A DNA stretch of 64,000 nt from Epiperipatus broadwayi (lineage: Eukaryota > Onychophora > Udeonychophora > Euonychophora > Peripatidae). Numbering within the stretch: the first letter of the stretch is position 1; each line of letters opens with the position of its first letter. Positions 35,580 to 45,989 of the stretch are shown here, one piece after another. Both the position numbers and the translations under genes were made by a program. The notes under the pieces are model-generated. The model made no database searches and was not told the origin of the DNA. It saw nothing but the letters and a program-made list of their open reading frames with translations. The stretch covers positions 6,392,572-6,456,571 of the forward strand of contig JAQFVV010006238.1 in the NCBI GenBank assembly GCA_028023455.1, read 5' to 3'.

Positions 35580-35889
35580 CCAGATTATCATCTCTACACA
35601 TATATGCAATAAGTGCTCAGATATATATTAAGATAGCCAATCTTCATACTTTAATGGACAGGCTTCAATACACTCCACACTCCAACTCTTCAACCATCCA
35701 TCCGATTGAAAATCTGATAATGAAATGCTCAAAGGCCACTCTGAGGCTGAGATTTTCAATTGGATGGACGGTCGAAGAGTTGGAATGTGGAGAGGATTAA
35801 AGCCTGTCCATTAAAGTATGAAGATTGGCTATTTTAATATATATATATATGAGCACTTGTTACATATATGTGTAGAGATGATAATCTGG

Positions 35890-35933
35890 ACCAACTGATG
35901 ATTGCTGGTTTAACATGAAATAGGTATATTGGT
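35890..35933 (+). ncRNA. Hammerhead-like motif, family A, intact core
   Basis: ACCAA, CTGATGA, TTGCT with AACAT, GAAA, TAGGTATA, TTGGT. The partner of the 35536 copy in the opposite arm; the core is conserved while stem II has one mismatch. Confidence 0.55.
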
Positions 35934-36112
35934 GAATATTTATCTTTTTGACATATATATGTTCAAGTGTATCAGTAATATTAGAGTGACGAGTGGTGGG
36001 TTGTGTGAAAATCTGTACTCATATACCCTAAATATAAATAGTGATGTTAAAACTGCAATGATATACTCAACAATGATAAAGATATATATATATATATAAG
36101 AGAATTTGATCT

Positions 36113-36157
36113 GGGCCAACTGATAAGTGTTGGTTTAGCATGTAATTTGCATCTTGG
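36113..36157 (+). ncRNA. Hammerhead-like motif, family B, unit 1a
   Basis: GGGCCAA, CTGATAA (G8 to A), GTGTT...AGCAT, GTAA (expected GAAA), TTTGCATC, TTGGG. Stem I CCAA/TTGG is intact; two core changes make activity unlikely. Confidence 0.4.
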
Positions 36158-36210
36158 GTCATACATCTCTTCTACATGTCATTGGTCATGTTTATGCTTA
36201 TAACCTTCCA

Positions 36211-36258
36211 CAAGGTGTTGAGATAGGTGCTGGTTCAGCACAAATTGTGCATCTTGGG
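36211..36258 (+). ncRNA. Hammerhead-like motif, family B, unit 1b
   Basis: TTGAGATAG in place of CTGATGAG, then a perfect stem II GTGCT/AGCAC, AAA, TTGTGCATC, TTGGG. Recognisable by stem II and the 3' side only. Confidence 0.35.
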
Positions 36259-36572
36259 ATCATATATCTCTTCTACATGCCTTTGGTCATACGTTTATGC
36301 TTATACCCCTCCACAAGATGTTAAAAGCAGATAGAAAACAGTTCCTACCTTAAGTGAAAGTAGTGTACTGAAAATTACATTACAAAAATATTATTTATTA
36401 AATGGATAATCTGTTGTTTAATGAATGATTAATACAAATTATTAATATACTTCCATCAAATGATTTGTATCAAAGTTGTAAGGGCAGAACATTTGACACT
36501 TATCAAACTGTAGTAATTTGCTATATATATATACTGAACAATAATAAAGGTATGTGTAAGAGATTTTGATCT

Positions 36573-36618
36573 GGGCCAACTGATGAGTGCTGATTTAGCA
36601 TGAAACATTTATTTGGGG
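36573..36618 (+). ncRNA. Hammerhead-like motif, family B, unit 2, intact core
   Basis: GGGCCAA, CTGATGA, GTGCT...AGCAT with loop GATTT, GAAA, CATTTAT, TTGGG. Core, stem I (CCAA/TTGG) and stem II are intact; stem III has lost its palindrome compared with ATGCAT in the 5.3 kb copy. Confidence 0.55.
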
Positions 36619-37049
36619 GATAATACATCATTGGTCATATCTTTATGATTAACTCCTTCACAAGGTATTAAAAGTGGATATAAACCAGTCCCTAATTTGC
36701 GTGAGTGATGTACTAAAAATTAGAAAATTACACAACAGAAATATTATTCATTAAATGAATATTCTCTAGTCTAATGAATGACTAATAAAAATTTATTAAT
36801 AAGAATGGCCGTCTTATTTTCAAACTCAAATGCACTTGTATGAGAACAATAATGAGGTGGGATTACTTTCTATATAATTACAATCTAAACATTGTACTAG
36901 TAAAATTTACTGATTATTAAGAAATCATATTAATAAATAACTTTGCAAATAGTAGAAAGTCTTAGCGTTAGTTAGATGGTTTTAGACAAAAGACACCAGC
37001 AGTGAATGTGTTTAGTTTTAACAACTCACATTAAAAAAGGCTTTTAAAA

Positions 37050-38260
37050 TAAACTAAAACTGGTTTTGTCTTTATTGACTTAACATCAGTTTATGATTGT
37101 GTTTGGAAAAACGGACTTTCTAAATGTTTCCAAATTCTGAAATGCAGGCAAAATGCTTTCCAGTAATTCTAAATAAAAAACATTGTAGATACAAAATTAT
37201 ACAAAACAATCTGCTACAGGATTGCTTTTTCATCTGCTTTAATATATTCATCAATGATCTCCCAGATATAGAATTCAAAAAATTTAACTACACTAATGAT
37301 ATTGCTTTGACTTCTCAAAGGAGGTTATTTTCTGAAATAGAAGTCTTTCAGCAATGATATAAAAACATTCAAAATCTTTTTCAAAAATTGGAATCTTATT
37401 CATAATCCAATATAAATTGGAATCTTATTTATAATTCAATATAAACAGTATGTTCAATTTTTCATCTAAAAATTGTGGAATCATCTCAAAGTCAGAATAT
37501 AATCTTTTCTAATAATAAACAAAAATGCAAACCTTGTCCACCCTATTTTGGAATAACCTTGGACCATAACCTAACTTATCTAAGGTTAAATGAAAATTAA
37601 TTCATAGGAATAACTTTCTGTGGAAAGCTGGCTGGTACTACATGGAGTTGTGCAAGTATTTTATGCACAGCTTTTTTAGCATTAGTATATTATGCTGGTG
37701 AATATTGTGTCCTTGTTTGGACAAAGTTCTCATATTAAATTCTGGATACTCAAATATTATCATGAGAAATATTCATGATACATTCAGGTCTACTCTCATT
37801 TACAAAGGCTTCCTGTTTTTCACATATTCCTCTGCCAAATATCACAAAAGAAATTGCCTCACAGAAAATGTATAAAAATCCATTCAACAAATTGGAATTC
37901 CAATAACTCAAAATACAGTTTCACCACCTAAAAATTTGATCTTTTCTTTTTGAATCTCAATTCACAAATTTATAATTGAAGAATTATGGGGTAAAAATTG
38001 AATTTTTATGAAGTTCCACACAAATTTATTTTTCCAGATCCAACAAAAAGCCAACTTGGATTACATCTTCCTAGGCATAACTGGAGTCTTGATACTACAT
38101 TCAACACAATTCATGATCATTGCACTCATAAATGTGGACAAACACAAACCATATAGTTAATGACTGTTGATTCTATGGCTGCAGTGGATGAATTGAAGGA
38201 CTTAATAGAATCTTTAATAAATTTATTTCCTGGTAAAATCTCTACAAGTCCTTTTATGAT
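37050..38260 (+). pseudogene. Decayed Jockey/CR1-type LINE ORF2
   Basis: Plus-strand pieces in order: FIDLTSVYDCVWKNGL at about 37070 (RT motif A, F-x-D-L-T-x-A-Y-D), FNIFINDLPDIEFKKFNYTNDIAL at 37235-37310 (motif B end and the catalytic Y-A-D-D box, here YTND), then at 37620-37740 KLAGTTWS-like and LALVYYAGEYC-like pieces typical of the segment after the RT. Frameshifts and stops separate the pieces and the first catalytic Asp is lost. Endonuclease not seen, so truncated at the 5' end. Confidence 0.6.
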
Positions 38261-38609
38261 ATTTTATTAATCCTTTTATTAAACATTTCAATAAAATTCT
38301 AGATATTTTTTTGGGGAGGGGGGCATAAATTGAATTCCAAAGTTTACAATCATACTCATACTTTGTAATTCATTTACTTGTGATCATAAAAATGTCATAT
38401 ATATCCACAATAAGACACCAAAATACTTTTAATGACTATCTATCTACTTATTTTTTCTGCATAGTCTTTTGTCTTCCTTCACCAACACCACCATTTTCTA
38501 CCATTTATGAAGTGCAAAATGAAATATGAGCTGCTTTATACCAATTTCTATGATTTATAGCTTATCTTTTCCACATCACTAGAATAAACTTCTTTGTTTT
38601 GAACAATTC

Positions 38610-38800
38610 AAAATACAGCAAAACTCTCCATATAGTAGTACCATCTTGTGCTATCAAGAGCAATCAATGGATGCCAGAAGGCTTGTGCATAAAATCTCTA
38701 TCTAGTACCTACTCATCCAATATCCCCAGACTAGTTTCTGGCTTGTGGCCTTCATCAGTGAGGAGCCTTGGATCATGTGATGTTTAGTTCTTTGTTTTGT
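38610..38800 (-). repeat. Family-C solo copy
   Basis: A single-orientation copy with all the family blocks in order: AACTCTCCATATAGTAGTACCATCTTG, GGCTTGTGCATAAAATC, ATCTAGTACCTACTC, ATCCAATATCCCCAG, hammerhead, GGATCATGTGATG. This is the least eroded family-C copy in the window and no inverted partner lies next to it. Confidence 0.6.
38723..38764 (-). ncRNA. Hammerhead ribozyme candidate, family C, intact core
   Basis: Minus strand: TCCTCA, CTGATGA, A-GGC-CACAA-GCC-A as stem II, GAAA, CTAGT closing stem III (ACTAGT, self-complementary), C as cleavage-site base, TGGGGA. Stem I is six base pairs including one U-G. The only irregularity is an A-A mismatch at the base of stem II; other copies keep T there (GCTT), giving a closed AAGC/GCTT stem. 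Confidence 0.65.
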
Positions 38801-38812
38801 ATGTTCATATCA

Positions 38813-39240
38813 CAAAATCTCTTTTTTGTTTCTTTACAATCTTTTTTGAATACAGTTTAAGATTTCAACCATCCACTTCTAGTCATCTACTGATATTTGT
38901 TGTTCAGTTCTTCATTTTTTCAATGATGAAATCTTTTGTTGTCTCACTCTTCTATTTTGATCTTTGATAACACTATCATATATTTTTTTGTATTTCATAA
39001 TGAAGATATATAGCTTCTTTGTTGTTATTTTATTAAACATTCAAGACTCAGATCTTTTCAGGCATGTATGAATATTCCTTTTCAATATTATCACATATAC
39101 AGACTGGGGGAAAAAAAATTGACCTTGGAATGTATCCCAAATTAAAATTATAGTAGACTGCTTCTACTTTAAAATTATTTTTGCTTAAAAAACTAAATTG
39201 ATTACTATTATAGCTATTAAATGTCCTTAGATCCATAAGT
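38813..39240 (-). mobile_element. RTE LINE fragment, strongly decayed
   Basis: Parallel to the RTE copy at 30.1-30.5 kb: TTTACAATCTTTTTTGAATACAG against TTTACAATCTCTTGGAATCCAG, TTCAACCATCCACTTCTAGTCATCT, and later TTCAAGACTCAGATC against CCAAGTCTCAGATCC. It starts right after the family-C copy and lacks the 3' tail. Confidence 0.5.
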
Positions 39241-39514
39241 GAAGATTTTATTACTTATTTTATGAAGATCAAGCAGAGAGCTAGATTAATATTTCAGTGT
39301 CCTATTGCAAATTTCAAATGATCATAATTGTAATAAGGATTTATTCAAAAATGATAAAATTGTAGATTTCTAAAGGTTTTTTTTCTTAATATTACTTCCA
39401 ACTCACGTGTTTACTTTTTTTTTCAGGTACATGAATTCATCAAAATTATTTAATAATGTCAAAATAGAATGACCTCTTAAACTCACCATTGTTGTACAAC
39501 AATCCTGCTGTCTA

Positions 39515-40191
39515 TCTGTCTATATATCTATTTATATTTATCTTATTATTATATCTATTTATATTTATCTTATTATATCTTCTTTTATATTTATCTTCTT
39601 CTTCTTCTTCTTCTTCTTCTTCTTCTTCTTCTTCTTCTTCTTCTTCTTCTTCTATCTTCTTCATCTTCTTCTTCTTCTTCTTCTTCTTCTTCTTCTTCTT
39701 CTTCTTCTTCTTCTTCTTCTTCTTCTTCTTCTTCTTCTTCTTCTTCTTCTTCTTCTTCTTCTTCTTCTTCTTCTTCTTCTTCTTCTTCTTCTTCTTCTTC
39801 TTCTTCTTCTTCTTCTTCTTCTTCTTCTTCTTCTTCTTCTTCTTCTTCTTCTTCTTCTTCTTCTTCTTCTTCTTCTTCTTCTTCTTCTTCTTCTTCTTCT
39901 TCTTCTTCTTCTTCTTCTTCTTCTTCTTCTTCTTCTTCTTCTTCTTCTTCTTCTTCTTCTTCTTCTTCTTCTTCTTCTTCTTCTTCTTCTTCTTCTTCTT
40001 CTTCTTCTTCTTCTTCTTCTTCTTCTTCTTCTTCTTCTTCTTCTTCTTCTTCTTCTTCTTCTTCTTCTTCTTCTTCTTCTTCTTCTTCTTCTTCTTCTTC
40101 TTCTTCTTCTTCTTCTTCTTCTTCTTCTTCTTCTTCTTCTTCTTCTTCCTCCTCCTCCTCCTCCTCCTCCTTCTTCTTCTTCTTCTTCTTC

Positions 40192-40238
<47 letters not shown>

Positions 40239-40256
40239 GTTGTTGTTGTTGTTGTT
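39515..40256 (+). repeat. Compound TTC/GAA microsatellite, over 500 bp of triplets
   Basis: A TATCTATTTATATTTATC-like lead (39515-39595) is followed by an almost uninterrupted TTC run from 39596 to about 40147 (small breaks near 39652 and 39663), then TCC, TTC again, about 15 TTA and 6 TTG triplets. Open frames here are only repeat translations. The graded switch from TTC to TTA to TTG at one edge looks like point changes that then spread by slippage. Confidence 0.95.
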
Positions 40257-40259
40257 GCA

Positions 40260-41080
40260 CATAATTTCTTTTTTAAAAAATTGTATTGTTTTACAATGCA
40301 TGATACATGCACAAATATTTACAACTTTTGGTGCTTATTGTTTGGTTTCGTAATTTTATTGCTATATGACATTTACATCTAGTTTTAAATATTTAGCTTA
40401 GACTTATGCAGTTTAGCATATTATTGGACTTGACATCTAAAAGGTTTCTGGATTGGAGTCCAGTCACTTTGTGACATGATACCTGAGTGACTGATCATTT
40501 GATTAATTTGTCCTGTAAAGATTAAGGCAATGGCTGAATGACATACTCAACAGATATAGATTCCAGGTTTAAAGCTTAAGTCATCATTTCTAAGTGTTTA
40601 TACAATTCACAATTTACCAAGCAAAACCCCATTTGGTTATTATTAATTTTTGATGTAAAGAATACACTAAGTTAATTAAGCACCATAAGCAGGTTTCAGA
40701 AATAAACAAACCATTCTTACATAAGAACAATGATATTTGATCAATTTTAAGAATCAGCATTACACAACTTATAATTTGATAAGAAATCTTGCTGAATGTG
40801 TATCATTAGCAGAAGTAAGTCAAAAGTTACTTTTAGTTCTTTCCATGTCAACTTGTGGTTGCCATGGAATTAATATTTCTTCAGAATGATTGTATCACTT
40901 TTTATACTTCTCAGGAACATATTTATTATTGTAATAATAATCTGTTTATCTCATTTAGTAATTATTCTATTTTTTTTTGCTAACACTCTATCAGAGAATT
41001 ATATTCTTTCTAATAAAAGAGATCATTGGACATGTAACCCAAATCAACCAAATCAGATTAGAATTAATCCTAATATAATT
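40260..41080. other. AT-rich stretch, nothing recognised
   Basis: No exon or repeat. The open frame at 40886-41191 runs into the SINE at 41102 and is not a gene. Confidence 0.3.
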
Positions 41081-41101
41081 AAACAGCTGTTCAATTGTTT
41101 T

Positions 41102-41190
41102 TTTTTCATGTGTCATAGCTGCCGGAAGCGAACCCGCGGGACAACCGCTTGTAAAGCAGCCATCGCTGACCTCTCGACCACCAATGTTTG
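41102..41190 (-). mobile_element. tRNA-derived SINE 6 with a 19-bp TSD
   Basis: ACAGCTGTTCAATTGTTTT is found at 41083-41101 and again at 41191-41209. The body reads TCATGTGTCATAGC, box B complement GGAAGCGAACCCGCGG, box A complement CCTCTCGACCACCAATG. Box and acceptor sequences are close to the consensus of the window's copies. Confidence 0.85.
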
Positions 41191-41278
41191 ACAGCTGTTC
41201 AATTGTTTTAATTTCTTTTTAGACATATTTCCGCTTCAAAATATGTCTTCAAAATAGCCCATGCCTGATAACTTTAAT

Positions 41279-41361
41279 GTGTCAAACCATCGATCAGAAG
41301 CGAACCCCGGGACAACTGCTTGTAAGTCAGCTGTGCTAACCACTCGGCCACTAATGCTTGA
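41279..41361 (-). mobile_element. tRNA-derived SINE 7
   Basis: CATGCCTGATAA repeats at 41260-41271 and 41362-41373 as a 12-bp TSD. The body lacks a poly-T tail (ACTTTAATGTGTCAAACC) and has box B complement GAAGCGAACCCCGGG. It lies 70 bp from SINE 6 in the same orientation, but each has its own TSD, so they are separate insertions. Confidence 0.8.
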
Positions 41362-41768
41362 CATGCCTGATAATTTGCTGCATATTTATATTACAATGCT
41401 GAAAAAAGTAATTTTAGTAATAAAAAAAGCACATCATTTAATCAAATATTAAATGCATTATTATATGCAGACAATAAAAAAATTAACATTTTTATGCATA
41501 TAAATGCATTGAAAATTAAAAAATAAACTTTCTCCACCTTTCATAGTATTTTTGATGTTTAGAAATAGTCATTTTTTTCAGCTTGAACTGTAATTTCTAT
41601 TTTTAAATATGAGTGTTACCTAAAGAAAAATTTAGACTTTTTAGTGCTCCTCCACCCTTAATGTATTTATGTAAACAAAAGCACAGAATCTCACAAAATT
41701 AAAAATTAAAATTTGCCATTAATTTTTTGCTAAAGTTGTTTGCAAATTATAAAAACAATATGTTGTCA

Positions 41769-42712
41769 TCATGAGTCATCATCATCAACAAGCATTATTA
41801 ATCCACTGCAGGATGAAGGTCTTTCCAAGTTCAATCCATCTCCGATCTTTAGCTTCTCTTCTCCACAGATACCCCTTCACACTTTCTTATTTCATCCATC
41901 CATCTCACGTGTGGTCTCTTTCTGGGTCTTTTACAATTTCTTGGAATCCAGTTTAAGATTTCAATTGTCCATCTATTATCATATCTTCTAGCAATATGTC
42001 CAGCCAATTCCACTTCAGTCTTTTAATTTTTTCAATGAGGTCAGTAACACCTGTTGTTCTCTTACCCATATATTGTTTTCGATCTCTTCTTGTTGCTTCC
42101 AACATGCATCTCTCCATAATTTTTTGAGTAGTCTGAAGACTCTATATTGCTCTTCTATTAAGTGTCCAAGTCTCAGATCCATAAGTAAGAACTAGTAAAA
42201 CACATTTATTAAAAACCCTTTTCAAACACATATGCACAATTCCTTTTAGTATCAAGTTATTTCTACCAAAAGGACTCCAACCAAGTTTAATTCTATGATT
42301 AATTTTATCCATTATGTTTTCATCTGTATTAATAATCTGACCAAGGTATTTATAACTGCTAACTTCTTCTAACTCATTATAATCAATCTTTATTTTCATA
42401 TTTTGAAAAAATTCATTGAACATTACTTTAGTTCTTTTTAACATGTATCTTTAGTCCTATTTTCATACTTTCATCTGATAACCCCTGCAACATTTCCTGC
42501 AGCTCTAAAGCATTATTTGCAAAAATAATTACATCATCTGCAAAATCTAAATGACTTAAATAATCTCCATTTACTTTCACTCCTTTAGCTTCCATTTTAA
42601 TCCACAAAAAACTTATTGCAGCACTGCTGTAAAAAGTTTTGGAGATATGGAGTCATCCTGTCTTATCACCTTCTCAATGTTGACTTTTCCAGTAGCATTA
42701 TCATTTCTGTTA
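41769..42712 (-). mobile_element. RTE LINE copy 2, 5'-truncated and broken
   Basis: Aligns along its length with 29976-30910: 3' tail TCATCATCAACAAGC, then ATCCACTGCAGGATGAAGG. A 100-codon segment (42142-42444) is open and includes LTYGSETWTL, but single-base losses break the frame elsewhere (for example before the YGSETW block and in the KTKVMF region). It ends near 42712, 5' of the GVRQGD-equivalent region. Confidence 0.75.
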
Positions 42713-42719
42713 CAGTGGT

Positions 42720-43860
42720 AAATGGATAAAAATCGAATTACAGATTTATTAGATAAACCTAAAAAATAAAGTAAGTTAAATAAGATTGTATAAAAATTAT
42801 AAAATTTTCACACTACTTAATTTATCTTAATTGCAATAATAATAATCTATTAGCCTGTTGCTATGAAGGTCATGACACTCAAGCACTTGAAGTGGTACAT
42901 TAAACTTTGATCCAATAATCCTAATTCTCACTTTATCAATCAAGCAAATGTGTTCATATAATTATTTAAAAATATATAGTATAACTTATATAATTTTGTT
43001 TGATTTAAATTATAAAATGTTTTTGTATCAATAGTTCTCAAATTTTTTGGACTGAAGGAATTCTTACACAAGAAAAGAAATACATGTAAAGGATTCTGTA
43101 AAACTTATATACTTACATTATGAGCATTTACTGATGATAAAATTAATTTTAAAAGTCTTTTAAAAATTAATATGTGAATAAATATTCAAAAAATATATAT
43201 TTTACATCTGTTTATTTACTCACTATTTTACTGCATAAAAAAAAAAAAACTAAAAATATTCTAAAATTTCTCTGACAAAGTTTGAAGTAACTATGGTTGG
43301 AAACCATGGGCTTTGTAGTGCATGGTTTATAAAACTGTTAGATTTTAAATTCTGTTAAATATTTTATATAATTCATATTTTATGATATGAAAACGTGTAT
43401 TTTTTTTTTTTGGTCTAATATATATTTTATGCTATCAGAGTATATATTTTTTTGTTTAAAAATTAAAATACATAAAGTTGTGCAAAGGGGTTCCTAGTTT
43501 ACTGTGCCTTTTTAAGATTACTTCATTTTTGTTGAAAACACTTTCATTAAACAAAATGTAATATTCGTAATTTTATTTGTTACCTACATATTCCTGTTTA
43601 ACTAGACTAATTAAATTTCAAGATAGCTTTTGATTTAATATGGGTGAATTGATTTTGTATATATATATAGCTGAATAAGAGTAATATTCCAAATTGTTTG
43701 ATATAGTGATAAAATTGGCAGACTCTGGAGTTCAAAGTTCATGGGTCATGACCCAAATTTGTTAGTTCTGATGCTTCAACTTCTGTGTAAATTTAAGAGC
43801 AATAAACCATTTGATTACATTGTTAAAGATTGTTTTTCTTCTTGTTAATTTTTTTTTAAG
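42720..43860. other. AT-rich stretch, nothing recognised
   Basis: A and T runs only (A13 at about 43238, T12 at about 43400); no coding or repeat block. Confidence 0.3.
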
Positions 43861-43869
43861 CTATATTTT

Positions 43870-43967
43870 TTCTCATGTGTCATAGCATCAGCCAGGAAGC
43901 GAACCCGCTAACCGGGATAACTGCTTGTAAAGCAGCTGTCGCTGACCTCTCGACCACCAATGCTTGA
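43870..43967 (-). mobile_element. tRNA-derived SINE 8
   Basis: Body with TCATGTGTCATAGCATCAGCC, box B complement GGAAGCGAACCCGCTAACC (subtype with the GGTTAGC insert) and CGACCACCAATGCTTGAC. ATATTTT on both sides is a plausible short TSD. Confidence 0.75.
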
Positions 43968-44266
43968 CATATTTTAACACCCATAATAGCTAGTATAGTC
44001 AATATAAAATATATATATATTGTGTACAAAGCAAAAGGTTGTCACAACAAAAAATATCTCAAGAAGTTTGGAATTGCCATGGAATAACAAATTTGAGGAC
44101 TAAAGGTTTTTGAATTGCAAATCAAACCTATCACTTCTGAGGTTCAAGAGTAGTTATACGACCTCAAACTGATTATTTCTTATTACAGCAAGAAATTATA
44201 ATCTCTCTAGTATGCTAAAAATAAATGCACATTTTCACAATTCGGAAGAAAAAAAAAGCAGAACCA

Positions 44267-44370
44267 GTCAAGCGTTGTTAGTCGAGAGGTCATCGCAACC
44301 GCCTTGCAAGCAAGTAGTTGGTTGCAGACGGTTGTGGGTTCGCGTCCCGGCCGATGCTATGACATATGAA
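44267..44370 (+). mobile_element. tRNA-derived SINE 9 (long variable-arm subtype)
   Basis: Flanked by AAAAAAAAAGCAGAACCA-like repeats (GCAGAACCA at 44258-44266 and 44378-44386). The body is nearly identical to SINE 2, including AGTAGTTGGTTGCAGACGG before box B, and is better preserved in box A (TAGTCGAGAGGTC). Confidence 0.85.
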
Positions 44371-44990
44371 AAAAAAAGCAGAACCAATATGCAATAATAT
44401 ATTTTGCTTTAACAAACTTTTTATTAAAATATATATGTATGCACAACATGCTGAGAAAATTCTTGGATATTTTTCGAAATGTGCGTGAAAGGACAACGTG
44501 TGATTTCTTTTCATTCTATATAGATATATCTTTAATGCTGGCAAAATTAAATAGTGCATTAGGACAAAGACTTTTGTTTTAAATGCCAGTTATTTTAAAT
44601 TGGGAAAACTCAAAAGAGGAGTTTCCATGAAGCAGGTATTGATGGATCAGCAGATCTTTTCTCCATGGTAGTGCATGTAAAATAAAGACAGATTTTAAAC
44701 TTGATAACAAAAGAAAAGATATGCTCATTGTGATAAATATAATAATTTTGTAGATAATTTTAGAATGAACTCATGTCAAGTTTTTGACAGACTATCGAAC
44801 AGCTAAAACTGTTTTCTAAAAGAAAACAAATCTATTACAATGCTGTATAATAAACCCAAAATATTCCAGTTGTATTTATATATTGGACTATTTCCATCAT
44901 CTACTATTAAGTATTGAATGCCTTTAGAAAAATTTAACTTTCTTTAAATTTTCCAATTATATTCAATTGTTAGTAATAGAACACAGGTTA

Positions 44991-45284
44991 GTATATGCAC
45001 AACGTTTTGAGAAGCATTATTCTCTCTTCTTCAAGTATTGCTGGCCTAACCAGTGATAGTACCAGCATGGAAATCGAACCTGGACTCTTATATTCTTGAA
45101 TATTGAATTTTAAAGTAATGCTCTAACCAACTGAGCCATCCTGCCAAGTGTTGCCTTAAAATGCAATACCGAATAATCTAAGGGCCCAGGTTTAATTCCC
45201 ATGCTAGTACTGTCATTAGCCAGACCAAAATCCTTGAAGAAAAGAAAAGATAATACCTCTTAAAACATTGTGTATGCATTAACC
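44991..45284. mobile_element. Inverted pair of a second tRNA-derived SINE
   Basis: Minus copy (about 44991-45150): GGCAGGATGGCTCAGTTGG head with box A GGCTCAGTTGGTTAGAGC, box B GGTTCGATTTCC (45069-45083 region), then a tail with TTGAAGAAGAG...CTTCTC, AAAACGTTG and TACTAACC end. Plus copy (about 45181-45284) has the box B to tail part only (CCAGGTTTAATTCCC, CTTGAAGAAAAG, AAAACATTG, ATTAACC). The tail resembles a degenerate minimal hammerhead (TUGAAGA - hairpin - AAAACGUU) like hairpins D1 and D2. This family is unrelated in sequence to SINEs 1-12. Confidence 0.6.
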
Positions 45285-45662
45285 CAGGGGTCCCCAACCT
45301 TTTTGCACTTAAGAGCACATTCTATAATACCGGCCAGGTTGTGGGCACCATTTATTTTTTTAATGTAAATTTATAGTTGGATTTTGTTAATAATACACAT
45401 AATGTACACGTAATGTGCAAAAAGATATTTATTTCAAAAATAAAATTTTAACATACAATTAACATTTATATTTTTACCTGTAAAAGTATAGTATGCCCTA
45501 CAATTTGATTACAATATAATACAATAATTTATAAGAAATTTTAAAAATTAAATTTATTTGTATTAGATAAATAATTTTTTATCGTGATCTGATAGCGGCG
45601 GGCACATGTAAAATGGTCTGCGGGTGCCATGGTGCCCGCGGGCATAGGGTTGGGGACCCCTG
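45285..45662. mobile_element. hAT-type MITE, 378 bp, perfect 8-bp TSD
   Basis: Terminal inverted repeats of 15 bp (CAGGGGTCCCCAACC at 45285-45299 and its complement at 45648-45662) and flanking direct repeats CATTAACC at 45277-45284 and 45663-45670. TIR sequence and 8-bp duplication are diagnostic for the hAT superfamily. Subterminal GGGCACCAT / GGTGCCC blocks are also inverted. There is no transposase frame, so it depends on another copy. It landed exactly at the tail end of the plus-strand SINE copy. Confidence 0.95.
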
Positions 45663-45989
45663 CATTAACCTATATACTATTACTAACAGTTAAATGTAAT
45701 CAGAAAATTTAAATAAAGTTAAATTTTTGTAAAGACATTCAATATTTAATATTAGATTATGGAAATAGTTCTGGAAATAGTTCTGGAAATAGTTCAAGAT
45801 ATAAACACAATAACTTATCATCATCACAAACCTTCAGGAAAACCCAAAATATTTCCCTTTATTTTACAACAACACACCAATACAAAACATGTAATAATAT
45901 AATAATTTGCTTTTTAAGCAATGTATTGAAAATCCCAATCACTATTTTCAATCACTATCAAATAACAATAGGATAAAAACCTCCTAAAC

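Larger units (their letters stand above)
35383..36035. repeat. Family-A fold-back element with a hammerhead in each arm
   Basis: Left arm about 35440-35745 and right arm about 35746-36030 are reverse complements (GGACAGGCTTCAATACACTC against GGATTAAAGCCTGTCC; GGGTATATAAGCACAGAC against GTCTGTACTCATATACCC-like). The centre is AAGGCCACTCTGAGGCTGAG. The outer left 60 bases match, inverted, the end of the copy at 17030-17305. Confidence 0.65.
36064..36810 (+). repeat. Family-B tandem array
   Basis: Two long direct units: 36064-36532 and 36533-36810 share AA(C)AAT-ATAAAG, GATCTGGGCCAACTGAT, a TTGGTCAT block, CCTTCACAAGGT and a TTAATGAATGA(TT)AAT end. Within the first unit a shorter tandem exists: the hammerhead segment with the CATCTCTTCTACATG and TTATGCTTATA blocks occurs twice with a period of about 100 bp (36120 and about 36221). 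Head-to-tail ribozyme units of this sort resemble retrozymes or tandem PLE termini. Confidence 0.6.

Noticed and set aside
36064-36810. Family-B tandem units as a CRISPR-like array
   Set aside because: Repeats are long, diverged and contain the hammerhead core; spacers are not unique and equal in size.
39489-40382. Open frames of 236-297 codons on both strands
   Set aside because: They are translations of the TTC/GAA microsatellite (poly-Phe, poly-Lys, poly-Glu) and have no gene support.
44212-44559. Open frames overlapping SINE 9
   Set aside because: Open only because the GC-richer tRNA body lacks stops; both strands are affected.
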